From Phoronis ovalis (lineage: Eukaryota; Phoronida; Phoronidae): a stretch of 13,592 nucleotides of DNA. Shown here piece by piece: positions 1 through 12,983 of this stretch (positions are counted from its first letter, which is position 1; each line of letters begins with the position of its first letter). The notes under the pieces were generated by a model, which was not told where the DNA came from, did not search any database, and was given only the letters and a program-made list of their open reading frames with translations. The stretch lies in the NCBI GenBank assembly GCA_028565635.1, contig JAOXYB010037340.1, forward strand, positions 1 to 13,592, given 5' to 3'. The translations under genes were made by a program, and so were the position numbers.

Positions 1-238
1 ATTATAATGCATGATGTATTATATTCTTTTCTAATGTAAAAAAACAATAATGTTAAAAAAATATAATCCTACACATTTGATGGGCATTAGACATGACAAA
101 TGTCTTGTTTAAAGTTAAGTGCATGCCAGCACTAATCAAGTTGTTGTGCAACTTTGTCTGTAATCCATTAAATTTATCATTTCGAAGTTATCTAAATTTT
201 ACTGTAAATTAAAAATATCTTTTGTGATTTCATTACAG
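1..238 (+). other. Partial UBXN4 intron at the left edge
   Basis: This AT-rich sequence ends in the acceptor CATTACAG at 231-238. I see no open frame or recognisable exon in it. Its 5' splice site lies outside the window. Confidence 0.85.
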
Positions 239-361
239 AGAAGAGCGGGCAGCAAGATTTAAAAAGGAAAAAGAAGAAAGAGAGACAGCTGCTTCAGAAG
301 TGAAACAAGCAAAATTAGAAGCACAAGCTGAAGCTGAAGCAGAGAAAGTAGTTCAGAAAAG
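239..361 (+). CDS. UBXN4: UBXN4 exon encoding the charged helix before the UBX domain
   Basis: A pyrimidine-rich tract and CATTACAG precede 239, and AAAAG|GTACAT follows 361. The exon enters with one base that completes a codon and leaves with two (AG). Its 40 whole codons are almost all Glu, Lys, Ala, Arg and Gln (starting EERAARFKKEKEERE), as expected for the long charged helix leading into the UBX domain. The 200 bp intron after it has in-frame stops. No initiator is in view, so this is an internal exon. Confidence 0.92.
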
Positions 362-2806
362 GTACATAGCTGTATAGAAGTAAAAACATAAGAAAGAGTT
401 AAAACAATATTTTAAAAGAATTTTAGTAACAATTTGTCAAGCTGAAAAATTTGCTTTTTTGTGTCAGTACTGTATATAACAACACTAAGATACTCCGTAT
501 TCCAACATCAAAGGTGCTAAATATACCAGTGATAGGTTAAAATGTTGTCTGATCTTTATAGCGAGATTGCCAGAATCCAGTTTCGTTTACCAAATGGTTC
601 ATCTGTGTTTCAACAGTTTCCATCAAGCGACACTCTGTACAGTACTAGAAACTTTATCGCTCAGGTTTGTATTTGATCAAAATAACAAATTGACTATTTG
701 CCAGTGAGAATAAGGATTCTTTATGATACTGATAATGAAAGTGGTCAAATATAGACACATCCAGTCATATATCTTAAAATATCAGATATGAGATTAATTC
801 ATTTCTTTTCAATTAGCCAATTGATGAAATTGTTTAGATCATTTTGCTACAGTCCTAGCCTTGACTTTTGAGCTATTGCTATATATTTCATCAGTGTTTC
901 ATTCAAAATGTCGACGGAAATGTCTGAAGACATGAATACAACTATAATGTAAATTACATGGAAATAACTGATAGGTCAAGTATCAACATTACAATAGACA
1001 TCTTGCTAGGCACGTTGTTAAGATAGGTAAAGATTATTTGCCTGCAGCCTTAGTTTAGAACTGACCTTTGTTAAAGGTAGATCCCCAAACTTAGTTCACA
1101 TGTGTGGTAAAGGTGACGGACCTGTGTAGATCACTGTTGGTGTAAGCTGTCTACTTGACGAGGCAGTTATGTTCAAACGGATCTATTTTGATTAATACTG
1201 TAATCATTATGAAAGAAATTTGTTATGACAGCAATAGGCTTTCTATGACTGATTAATAGTATTCTTTGTAGCATGTTGTGGACTCATTAGGAAATAGTTT
1301 TGTTATGAAAACAACATTTCCCAAAAGAACATTCTGTGATGCGGACATGAAGGAATCACTATTGGATCTGGATTTGGCGCCATCATCAGTTATTTTAGTT
1401 TTACCTGTGAGTATTCTTTAGAGGCAGTAACATTCAGTGATGCAGTGACCTAAGGATCATATTAATACATTTCCAAAAACATCTATAATACTAGAAATAT
1501 ACTGCAAATAATATGTAATAAACTACAAATATTATAGCATCCATACAGTCTGCTTGGATTTAAGTATTATACCAAACTTTTTGTCCCTAACTTTTGACTA
1601 GCTCAGCTACAGAGAGATGAGACTTGCTGTTGACCGTGTTACTGTGTACAGATTAGAAAATGTACCTTTGCCTGTTTCCAGTTGGCACATCACACAAAGA
1701 ATTTCTCAGTGCTGTTTTTTGGTTGAAAAAGAGTATAATACAGTTGTGATGTTATTGTTGTCATTTTGTTAGTGTCACATTTATGTAAATAAAGTGCTCT
1801 AATGCAGCTGGTGGGTATTACCTTTAAAAAAAATGACAAAAAAAACAAATTATATAACATTGCACAGTAATCCCCCGTAATTATATAACATTGCACAGTA
1901 ACCCCCCGTAATTATATAACATTGCACAGTAACCCCCCATAATTATATAACATTGCACAGTAACCCCCCGTAATTATATAACATTGCACAGTAACCCCCC
2001 ATAATTGCATGTGTGCTCCTTATTGTAAGAACATGGATCACTAACCTAAGTAAAATACAATGTATGTCACGACATCAAACGGTGAATGTTATTGTTTGAA
2101 CTACAATTAAATGGGCATCATCATTGTAGGGTGATGGAAGAGTCCGCCCAGTAGGTGGTAGTGGCAGTGGGAGTTTTATGCAGATGATTTTAGCACCTTT
2201 ACTTGCCTTATGGGGATTTATTTATAATTTCCTGTTTGGAACACCAGCTCAGTACCGTCAGCCTTCACGAGAAGAAGATGAAAGTACAGGAGATCAAACA
2301 CCATCACAAACTTCTAACAGACCAAAAACGTGAGTAATTTAAATTGTAGCCAAATATTTATCAGCATAAAAAATAAACTTATTTACTTCACATGGCACCG
2401 ACACTAACTAGTTTCTCTGTTTACTGAGTTGAGGGAATAGCTGGGTGAAATTTATTTTCTATATTATGTAAAGGCAATAAAACAAAACTAAATAAATCTG
2501 TATTTTATGAAGTTCCATCTTATAAGGAAACAAAGATTTCATATCAGTTTGTTGAAGTTACTGTACATTCTAATGTGATTATTTCCTCTGAGTGCATCCC
2601 AAATGCTTGTCATCATAAATTTGTTGGACACTTAAGTTTTATATTAATTCAAACTGTTAACTGCGTTTCCTGTATTTAGGGCACACAAGAGAAGGACACC
2701 GAACACAACTGCTAAACAGACGGGGAATATACATCGACTTGGTGGATCTGCTTCAGATGATGATGAAAATGCAACATGGAATGGAAATTCTACTCAGCAA
2801 ATGTAA
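239..2806 (+). CDS. UBXN4: UBX domain-containing protein 4 (UBXN4/erasin), C-terminal part, five exons
   Basis: The exons join as 239-361, 562-664, 1272-1406, 2130-2329 and 2680-2806; all junctions are GT-AG and the phases agree, giving about 228 codons to a TAA. In order the fragment shows a Lys/Glu/Ala-rich helix (residues 1-40), a UBX domain (about 42-120), a Gly/Ser linker, a hydrophobic segment (about 136-157), a polar Ser/Thr/Pro stretch, and an acidic tail ending WNGNSTQQM, the same ending I recall for vertebrate UBXN4. Family knowledge: UBXN4 sits in the ER membrane through an intramembrane hairpin, faces the cytosol, and recruits the p97/VCP ATPase through its UBX domain to promote ER-associated degradation. 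The human protein is about 508 residues, so the N-terminal UAS-like half is upstream of this window. The one odd residue is FPK in place of the usual FPR in the p97-contact turn. Confidence 0.96.
562..664 (+). CDS. UBXN4: UBXN4 exon encoding the first half of the UBX domain
   Basis: The acceptor is CTTTATAG before 562 and the donor is CAG|GTTTGT after 664. The first base completes a Ser codon with AG from the previous exon, and the exon ends on a codon boundary. It encodes EIARIQFRLPNGSSVFQQFP and a further 14 residues, which form the first beta strands and the helix of a ubiquitin-like UBX fold. The arginine in strand one (IARIQFR) lies at the place of the conserved UBX arginine that contacts p97. 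Confidence 0.95.
665..1271 (+). other. UBXN4 intron, 607 bp
   Basis: GTTTGT to TTGTAG. It holds no coding sequence I can support. A GC-richer patch at about 1040-1165 contains the palindromic element TGACCTT-N3-TAAAGGTAG (1062-1080), which recurs near 8400. The patch may be the remains of a dispersed repeat. Confidence 0.85.
1272..1406 (+). CDS. UBXN4: UBXN4 exon encoding the second half of the UBX domain
   Basis: TTCTTTGTAG precedes 1272 and CCT|GTGAGT follows 1406. This exon is exactly 45 codons with both borders in phase 0. It carries the p97-contact turn TTFPKRTF, then the hydrophobic strand LLDLDLAPSSVILVLP that closes the UBX fold. Most UBX proteins, including human UBXN4 as I recall it, have FPR in the turn; this copy has FPK followed by Arg. 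The arginine next door may partly compensate, which is inference. Confidence 0.96.
1407..2129 (+). other. UBXN4 intron, 723 bp, containing a minisatellite
   Basis: GTGAGT to TTGTAG. This is the longest intron in the fragment. It holds two poly(A)-like tracts (about 1824-1846) directly followed by the 31 bp tandem repeat at 1848-2002. The frames here are stop-rich and I see no extra exon. An AATAAA at about 1788 is intronic and is not expected to act as a poly(A) signal. Confidence 0.88.
1848..2002. repeat. Minisatellite, five tandem 31 bp units
   Basis: Five head-to-tail copies start at 1848, 1879, 1910, 1941 and 1972. Each unit begins AATTATATAACATTGCACAG and ends TAACCCCCCGT or TAACCCCCCAT. 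The first copy reads TAATCCCCCGT. Copies 2 and 4 end in GT and copies 3 and 5 in AT, so 1879-1940 and 1941-2002 are identical 62 bp dimers. A truncated sixth copy begins at 2003 (AATTGCA). There are no unique spacers between units, so this is not a CRISPR array. It lies wholly within an intron. Confidence 0.97.
2130..2329 (+). CDS. UBXN4: UBXN4 exon encoding the ER-membrane segment
   Basis: TCATTGTAG precedes 2130 and AAAC|GTGAGT follows 2329, leaving phase 2. It has 66 whole codons: a Gly/Ser linker (PVGGSGSGS), then the hydrophobic run FMQMILAPLLALWGFIYNFL, then a polar, charged and Ser/Thr-rich region. The hydrophobic run is about 20 residues with a central proline, which suits the re-entrant intramembrane hairpin described for UBXN4 better than a plain crossing helix. 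Human UBXN4 has a matching LYPFLAIWRLISNFLF stretch, recalled from memory. Confidence 0.95.
2330..2679 (+). other. UBXN4 intron, 350 bp
   Basis: GTGAGT to TATTTAG. It is AT-rich with no repeat or open frame of note. Confidence 0.85.
2680..2806 (+). CDS. UBXN4: UBXN4 last coding exon, acidic tail and stop
   Basis: The acceptor is TGTATTTAG before 2680; its first G completes a Thr codon. The exon encodes a basic patch (AHKRRTP), then GNIHRLGG, an acidic run (DDDEN) and the terminal WNGNSTQQM, with TAA at 2804-2806. The GNI-R-L, DEN and WNGNSTQQM elements match the vertebrate C-terminus almost exactly, which is the strongest single piece of evidence for orthology. Confidence 0.97.
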
Positions 2807-3690
2807 AATTAAAAATGAATTTAAAAAACTTCAACGTTGACTGACAAGTCTGTGATGTAACTTTTCAAACCATGTTGTTTAATGCTTAAATTGTGTGCAA
2901 AACTAGTTGTCACAATTTCAAGTTTGTATAGAATAATACACAGGATTTAATATAATTAAGTTTAGTTTATTTCCTACAGCAAGAATAATATTTATTTGTA
3001 CTGGTTTCAGGATTGTACTTGTAATGGTACCATTTTGAAAAAATAATACAAACCTCTATCCTCCAAAGTCCTATAGCAATTGTTACTTGTTATTACTTGT
3101 ATCTGGTGATGTTTTGAGGGATATTCGTGTTACAGCGTAAATCATGCAGTGGGGAGTCAGTCTACATGTAGCTAATTTTTAGTCCAACATAATGCAATGT
3201 GGACGAGTTCTTAATGCACCAAGGGAGGTCAGTTTATGGATTTAGCGATGTGTAGTTTAAAGCCTAATACAAATTGCAGTAATTTGTAAATATTTTGTTT
3301 GTTGGTAATTTTTTTGTAACTGGCTCATTATGTATAGTGGCATAGTGCCACTGCAGAAGTTTCCATGAAGACTATTAAATTCTAGTGCAACATTGTTCTC
3401 GAACACTGTTCAAATTGTTTCATAAACTTGGAATTAGCAGTGTCTTGGTGAAATGTCAGTAGATCATGGTAACAGTAATGCCATTTTAGTGTTAAAACAC
3501 AATATCTGATTGTATATGCAGACAAATCATCTTTCAACAAATTCTGAAATTTGTTGATATGTAAGGGACTTCACCCACCATTAGTATGAACCATTTCACT
3601 ATATTTTTCTTAAATTCTGTATCTTAGATTGTTTTGTAAAACTCTACTGATGTATGAGAAAAATTTAAAGCAACATGAAAACAAATACAG
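2807..3690 (+). other. UBXN4 3' untranslated region (end approximate)
   Basis: After the TAA the sequence is T- and G-rich on the + strand and has no long open frame. A hand count over 3061-3360 gives T 110, A 81, G 68, C 41. Two possible end signals are seen: ATTAAA at 3374-3379, followed by a T-rich stretch, and ATTAAA at 3697-3702. The first gives a 3' UTR of about 590 nt and the second about 900 nt. No canonical AATAAA occurs between 2807 and 3700 on this strand. Confidence 0.7.
3374..3379 (+). terminator. Candidate UBXN4 poly(A) signal ATTAAA (proximal)
   Basis: ATTAAA is the commonest variant of the poly(A) hexamer. It is followed within 30 nt by the T-rich CATTGTTCTC and then by TTCAAATTGTTTC, which could serve as a downstream element. 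The T>A composition continues past it to about 3660, so transcription probably runs further even if cleavage happens here. Confidence 0.4.
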
Positions 3691-3696
3691 CAATTA

Positions 3697-3702
3697 ATTA
3701 AA
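3697..3702 (+). terminator. Candidate UBXN4 poly(A) signal ATTAAA (distal)
   Basis: It lies where the strand composition flips and only 6 bp from the opposing minus-strand AATAAA (3709-3714). The two signals would make the two 3' ends overlap by a few tens of bases. The hexamer is a variant and the downstream T-rich run is short (ACATTTTATTTC), so this call is weaker than its minus-strand partner. Confidence 0.35.
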
Positions 3703-3708
3703 CCACAT

Positions 3709-3714
3709 TTTATT
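3709..3714 (-). terminator. Distal MEIOC poly(A) signal AATAAA with GU-rich downstream element
   Basis: On the minus strand the order is AATAAA (3714-3709), a 19 nt gap, then TGTATTTGTTTTCATGTTG (3689-3671). That is the classic arrangement of hexamer, cleavage zone and U/GU-rich element, with cleavage expected at about 3690-3700. It coincides with the flip in base composition, so the transcription unit coming from the right most likely ends here. Other minus-strand AATAAA hexamers lie further right, so shorter isoforms are possible. Confidence 0.65.
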
Positions 3715-6700
3715 TCAAACAACAATTTAAGAAAACCCGTAAATCTTATCACAGAACAACCCGACTAGACCTTAAACTTGCAACCAGTGCAAGCAAGGTT
3801 TGTCAAACAAGCAACTAACAAAATACAGAGAACACCATTTGCTACACATAATGCAAAACAAGTTTCTCCAAAGCAAAAAATGATAGATGTCAAACACCAC
3901 AGCTAAATTGATGAAACATTTTCCAGCAAGAATGAAATCTTTCAGTGACAGAAATCGACAATTTTAAGAGCAATCATAATTTGCTCATAATTAATAAAAT
4001 ATGCAGGTAAAGGAACTTGAAGAAAAAATATTAGCTGTGACTGCTTTGCAGATTTCATCAAAACTTACTGTCCTGTACAGCAAAATGAAGTATTCTCTGA
4101 ATTTTTGGACCCTTTTCAAAACATAACAGGCCCTTTTTTTACCACTCCGGATATATGAGACAATTAACTACACATCTTGTTTGTCAACTGAAACATACTA
4201 AGGCTTTTTTCTAGACACAAAATGGTGGAAGTTCATGCTCTTACATTGGTTCCATACAGCTTTTATTCAGTATAAGGAATAATTTACATTTTGTTTCCTC
4301 GTGAATCCACCATTGTTTGCATGATCATAATATTGGCATACTTCAATTACCTATTATTTTACCTGGATAAGAGCAGGAATTTCTACCAGATTTGTAGTGC
4401 ACATAATCTTGGGAGCACAAACAATAAATGTAAAAGGAATAATTTAATCAAAAATCCTCAGTCCTCCTGTATTCCCACTGCTTAGGTTACATTTCTGTGG
4501 AAGACAATAAAGGAGAACTTAACCAATGCCGTTTTTTTTTTGCACGTTCAACAAGTACTGATCACGATAAATACTGCCACATATTAACACTATAAAATTT
4601 CAATAATGTGCGCCAAATCCTAGGAATGATTCTGACAAGCAGCTTTTGTAATAACCTTCTCAGCATACCCCGAGGTATATAAATATCTAATCCTTGATTG
4701 TCTTTGACTATGGAGATCACTACAGGTTACTAAAATAACGAACAATTTGAAAAAATCCCAATCCTAAATGTCTTGCTCAAAATTTCTTAGGCTTAACCAT
4801 GTAAGTAAAATACACAGGGACGGTATCATGTTTTTTAAATGTACTTTTCAACGGCAAAACATTTACTTCAAAACTTGTTATTCATCTTAGTTGTTACATA
4901 ACATAGTAACTCAGTCATCAATCACATATTCACACCAAATTTTCTTCAAACCGATCCTATCAGATTATTTCAAAAGCAGGACACTTCAGAAATTAAACAA
5001 TAACAAGAATATTTTTTAAAATCTATACATCCAGTTATGCTGAATAACACACACAAGTACAATTTTTTAAACTATAACCAGTAAAATGGAAGTGATAAAA
5101 TACTGTAACGTTACAATATGTCCACTGTTTAACAATCTAATAGGAATGTTATTGTAATAAAACAACATTTCATAGCCGAAAATGTTCTGTCCTACATAAC
5201 TTGTTTGTGCTCCATACTTTCATTTGTCTATAGCTATGTATCTCACATATTTCATATGCATACAAATACACATCTAAATTAAGTAAACCGATTATTATAA
5301 AATCTGAAATAACTTAACACATGATAAACATTCTATGAAAACTTCAAATCACCTATACCCTAGAAACAATGATATTTCCTAAACGTTATTTTCGCCATGC
5401 AATTTTTGTGACAATCGCCTTACTGGGCACCAATTTCAATGACCTACAGAATGGCCATCTTTCTTCACTAGGCATTGAGATGCCGTTCCATTATTCTTTA
5501 TATCTGCAAGCCTCATTTTCACATTCATCTCATTTCGAATGTAACAATTTTGTCCCATTCCCATAATTATGAAAATAACACCTACGACAATTCAAGTTTT
5601 TAGGGTACACAACTATAAGTAGCACATAACTATAATTTTCCAGATATAAAAAATCTGAACAAACAAAGAAATGTGCAAAATAAACCATAAAATAACGATG
5701 TATGAAATCAAAATAACTATAAGCAACTACTAACGACAAAATTTATTTTACGAATTCTACCAGCTCAGGAAAAACTATCATTTTATCCTCAGTCCACTCT
5801 CCATCTGACATGTCCACTCTCATGTCTTGTGTACGAGGTAGTACCTACATTTACTAGCTGATATTTTCATTTCTCTAAAGTTCAGATGGTTTATAACAGT
5901 TTGTATAAATATTCGACTTTGCTGTTGTCGTTGTACATTATACTTTGTGACAAGAAATACAAAAGCTCCAGGTGGATATTATTACACAGGCAAAGATAAT
6001 AAAAACCCAAGCATAAGACTTAGGTGTGAACACCTCTGCATTATAATACCAACCAGTACACATTAGGATCTAACATTTAGTTGTATATCCATGTAAAATA
6101 TAATGATGGTCACACTATTTTGTTATTAATAGTTCATAAACAATAACACAAATGCATACCTTTAAGACAGTCGATGAAAAAAACCCACCTAAATTAAGCA
6201 CTTCAGTACAAACATTTCTTAACCTATCAGCACAATAATATTAACTAAGCACAAAGTAAATAAAAACATATAATAAATACACATCAATATATTGCATAAA
6301 ATTAGAAAATACTTGAAATAATATTATGTGTGTTTAAGTAATTGAATCAGCTATGTTTCACCAGTCTCTATCTACACTAGGCAAGAGCCACGTTGAATAC
6401 AGTTTTTTGGAATTCTACTATCTTGCTCATAAATTCTCTCACAGACGAACATATCTACTTGAGAATACACAATATTTCAGGCACAAATTATGAGTTTCCA
6501 CTTACTTTAAACTATGCAAGCATTAGATTTTTCAGTGTCAAAAAAGTTCTCCATGTATTCTTGTAATTATATGTTACAAAATTCCAGTTCCTACATTATA
6601 TAAAAAATATTTTACATTTTGAATTTCTGTATATCTTCTGAGAATGATTGCATTTATCTAAAAAATTAAACAAATTCTATAATCACCTACTAATGTTTAT

Positions 6701-8390
6701 GCAATAAAAAGTATGACAGACCAGTCCTAATACACTCAATTATAAGAAACATGTCAGATCTTTTCACACACAAAAATAACTCACTGTTAGTTTATCAACT
6801 TACACAACCCATATAACAGCAGAACTTCACATAAAATGAACAGAAATTAACACAAAACATTTTATTAACTGCATTCAACACGCTCCCCCCCTTTAAGCAA
6901 CTACTCTTCTTTCATAACAGCTCTAAGCCATACGATTTATATGTAATATAAAAGCTGTAATTAAAAATAAAGTTCTAAACTTGTAACATTAACTTAATAA
7001 TTTTTACTTCTTTGAACACTTTGATCAAATTTTAAAAACTCTGAACTATAATAGTTAATACAGTTAAAAAGCAGTAATAAACATCCAACATGATTCAGAA
7101 TTCGATTTGTACACCTTTATATTGTTATGTAAGCATGCATGCTATAACCAACTAGTACATCTCTGACGTGACTATCAACTTCAATTTTAAGCTATTTCCG
7201 AGATTCATGTGGTATATACAGCCTTACGTACTATGTACTAGAAAGCTTCATTGAGAAATTACATTTTTTTTACAAATAGAGTTTCATAATTACTTCAATC
7301 CAATACATGTATTTATTTTGTCCATCTGACGATAAGTGTTACGAAAGATAGTACAACTCAGATTGCATTCAAATTTAGCTTATGAACAATTTTGCTATGC
7401 TGTGGATGGATTACACTTACCTGTTTGTATGGGCACAGAGGCTATAACTCTGTTCACACTACAGTACTGGAATGAATCTGAGGCTAACAGCAAAATTTCT
7501 GAGTATGTATGCCCCCTATACCTGGGCCCTGTACACATATCATATACAAGTAAAATTCCCAACTGATTTTTAGGTCAATAGCCATGTGCAACATACTTGG
7601 ACAAAATACATTCCAGCGCTTGGGAGAAATAATTTCAGTTTACAAAATCAAAACTACCGCATGGAATACTAGTTCTTGAAATTGAATTTTAACAGTTAGC
7701 TATAGTGAATAATGATTAATGTACATGGGGTTTTAGTCTTGCATTGAAAAAAAATTAAATCTCTGGAACCAATGAATAAAAGTGTTCCACTGGACATGTA
7801 CTAAAATCTCATCAAACTAAACCTATTCTGTAAGTTCCTATAAATTCAAATTAGATTTTCAAACTTCATCTGCTTATCCATATAGGAATTGCTGAAAATG
7901 CTGCATCATATTTATACAGAACAAAGCAAGTAGCACAACTGTTTCTTTTGCTAACTAAAGTTTTGCTTTGACCGAGCTACACTATAACTATATTACTGAT
8001 TATGGATTAAACAATTAACAGAAAATCTCATCTAGTTTCTTCATCCTCCTCTGCTTTTAGTACTTTATAATGTTAACTTTGTAGTTTACCACACGGCAAA
8101 CTGAGATTTATTTATATCATGTCCTAACTTCTAAACAAATGACTGATCAAAAAGAGCAAAGAAATTTATTTATAATTTAAATATTGTATGCAATAATAAA
8201 ATAAGCAATAATATAATCTTCCACGTGTGAGGAAATTAATTTAAGATTCACAGAAACTTGCCATAAATTCTACACAATGGCAATACATCGGTAGACCCTA
8301 TGGTGCTACGTATACGTCCATAACAAAGGAATGTCATTAAAGCATTTTGTATGCTAGCTGGTGAAAACGAAATACTCAGCTGTTAACAAG

Positions 8391-8440
8391 GCCAGCACAT
8401 GACCTTGCCCTAAAGGTAGGTCAAAGCCACTGCCGCCTGA
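8391..8440. repeat. GC-rich patch with inverted repeat TGACCT...AGGTCA
   Basis: By hand count 29 of 50 bases are G or C, against roughly a third around it. It contains TGACCT at 8400-8405 and AGGTCA at 8418-8423, a 6 bp stem with a 12-base loop; ACCTT and AAGGT at 8402-8406 and 8413-8417 give an alternative 5 bp stem. The core TGACCTT-N4-TAAAGGTAG resembles TGACCTT-N3-TAAAGGTAG at 1062-1080. It may be a fragment of a dispersed repeat; half-sites of nuclear-receptor type would look the same. Confidence 0.4.
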
Positions 8441-9379
8441 GATTCTAAAACCTATCCTCTAGTTAATTTTACTGCAAGTAAGCAACTATTTATTAAGTTA
8501 GCTCCTCTTTCAATCAGATGCCTAAAGATAAATCACGAAGGCTTATAAAACCAGGGAATACACTTCACAGAGAAGCAAAAAAATATAACTAGCTCTTAAA
8601 GTTAATTTACTATGTACAATTTATTACCTAATATACAACTACATTTTATTTCGACTAATATATCCTTATGCAACCGCAACTATTAATAATTCTCGACTTA
8701 ATAGATCAATACATCCTAATTCTAAATAACTATGAACAACCTTTCAATATATACACATGATATTTTTATTTGGCTAAGAGGATTATGTGTATCACAGAGT
8801 GTTTGAATAAAACAATTATTGCATGACAAAAAGTAATTAAACTAGACTCCACTTTAACTGCAATCACTGTTGAATGCTGGTTCATTTTTTAATGTGCACA
8901 ACAGAAAGATTTTGCTCGTCTCTAAATTATCATTTAAACCAAGGCTGAATAAACAATTTCATACACGACTGTTGTAGTAAACAACAATGGCAAATGTATT
9001 TTCCACTGCAAACTAATAGAAGAATAATAAATATGCTATGCTGTGACGACTGCACAATTTACAACTAAAAAATAAACTATATATGCATAATAAATAACTG
9101 TCAAATTTGAGAACTATGAGAATAAATACGATAATTATTTTGATGCGAGGCGAATTTGATCTGACATCTCAAATCAGTCATGCTCAATTTTAGAATAACA
9201 AATACATGCACACATAATTAGAGGAGTATTCAAAACTCCGTTAACACATCCGTTGCTAAAACAATCACGCTAAGAAGTAAAATGGAAAATTTGATTATTT
9301 TATCTTAATCTGATACTAAGTACATACCAGGCAGATGTTTTTTCCTAACAGCTGTACCATTTGAGGAAAGTTTTACTAA

Positions 9380-9385
9380 TTTATT
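9380..9385 (-). terminator. Candidate proximal MEIOC poly(A) signal AATAAA
   Basis: This is the first canonical hexamer after the MEIOC stop on the minus strand, about 205 nt downstream of it, and would give a short 3' UTR. The sequence beyond it lacks a clear GU-rich element, so usage is uncertain. It matters because it decides whether the next 5.7 kb is usually part of the mRNA. Confidence 0.4.
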
Positions 9386-9588
9386 TGCTGCAAAAATAAG
9401 TAGGGGAACTGTTGACTATTAACAGCTCCTACTGTCTTTTTGAAAAATGTAGCAACACCACATCAATTATACCATCATCAGCCCCGGCAAAAACCTTTTA
9501 TACCAGGTTTTCGTGTAACACTATTTCAAGAAAACAATTTAGTAAAAGTACCATGATACCGAGATCATAACCTTCTACTGTATGCAAC

Positions 9589-12983
<3,395 letters not shown>

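Larger units (their letters stand above)
3695..9588 (-). other. Probable very long MEIOC 3' UTR (about 5.9 kb)
   Basis: No coding exon, RNA gene or mobile element is recognisable in this stretch; the few open frames are short and have no familiar features. The + strand is A>T and C>G (hand count over 3661-3900: A 112, T 50, C 53, G 25), so the minus strand is U- and G-rich as the neighbouring transcribed strand would predict. Several minus-strand AATAAA hexamers occur (for example about 9380-9385, 8643-8648, 7310-7315 and 3709-3714), allowing isoforms from about 0.2 to 5.9 kb. Local landmarks are a C7 run at 6885-6891 and a GC-rich patch at 8391-8440. A separate minus-strand non-coding transcript is an alternative that sequence alone cannot exclude. 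Confidence 0.55.

Noticed and set aside
1690-1896. Open frame of 68 codons on the - strand
   Set aside because: It runs through a UBXN4 intron and into the minisatellite. Hydrophobic residues come from the A/T bias; no homology is recognised.
1848-2002. CRISPR-like direct repeats
   Set aside because: The units abut with no unique spacers, the host is a eukaryote, and the array is inside an intron.
4291-4485. Open frames at 4291-4485 (+), 5369-5566 (+) and 5530-5739 (-)
   Set aside because: They are all about 65-70 codons, unrelated to each other and without motifs, in AT-rich UTR-like sequence.
6885-6891. C7 run (G7 on the minus strand) as a G-quadruplex
   Set aside because: It is a single run with no partner runs nearby; the minisatellite G runs are separated by about 25 bases, too far for a stable intramolecular quadruplex.
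7336-7566. Open frame of 76 codons on the + strand in the long non-coding stretch
   Set aside because: It has no recognisable domain, no flanking splice signals, and opposes the strand that composition suggests is transcribed. Chance length is plausible.
6369-8755. Pumilio-type sites (UGUANAUA on the minus strand) at 6369-6376, 7213-7220, 8611-8618 and 8748-8755
   Set aside because: Four sites in 5.9 kb of AT-rich sequence is only slightly above my rough chance estimate of one to two, so I do not claim enrichment. They might still be worth a conservation check.
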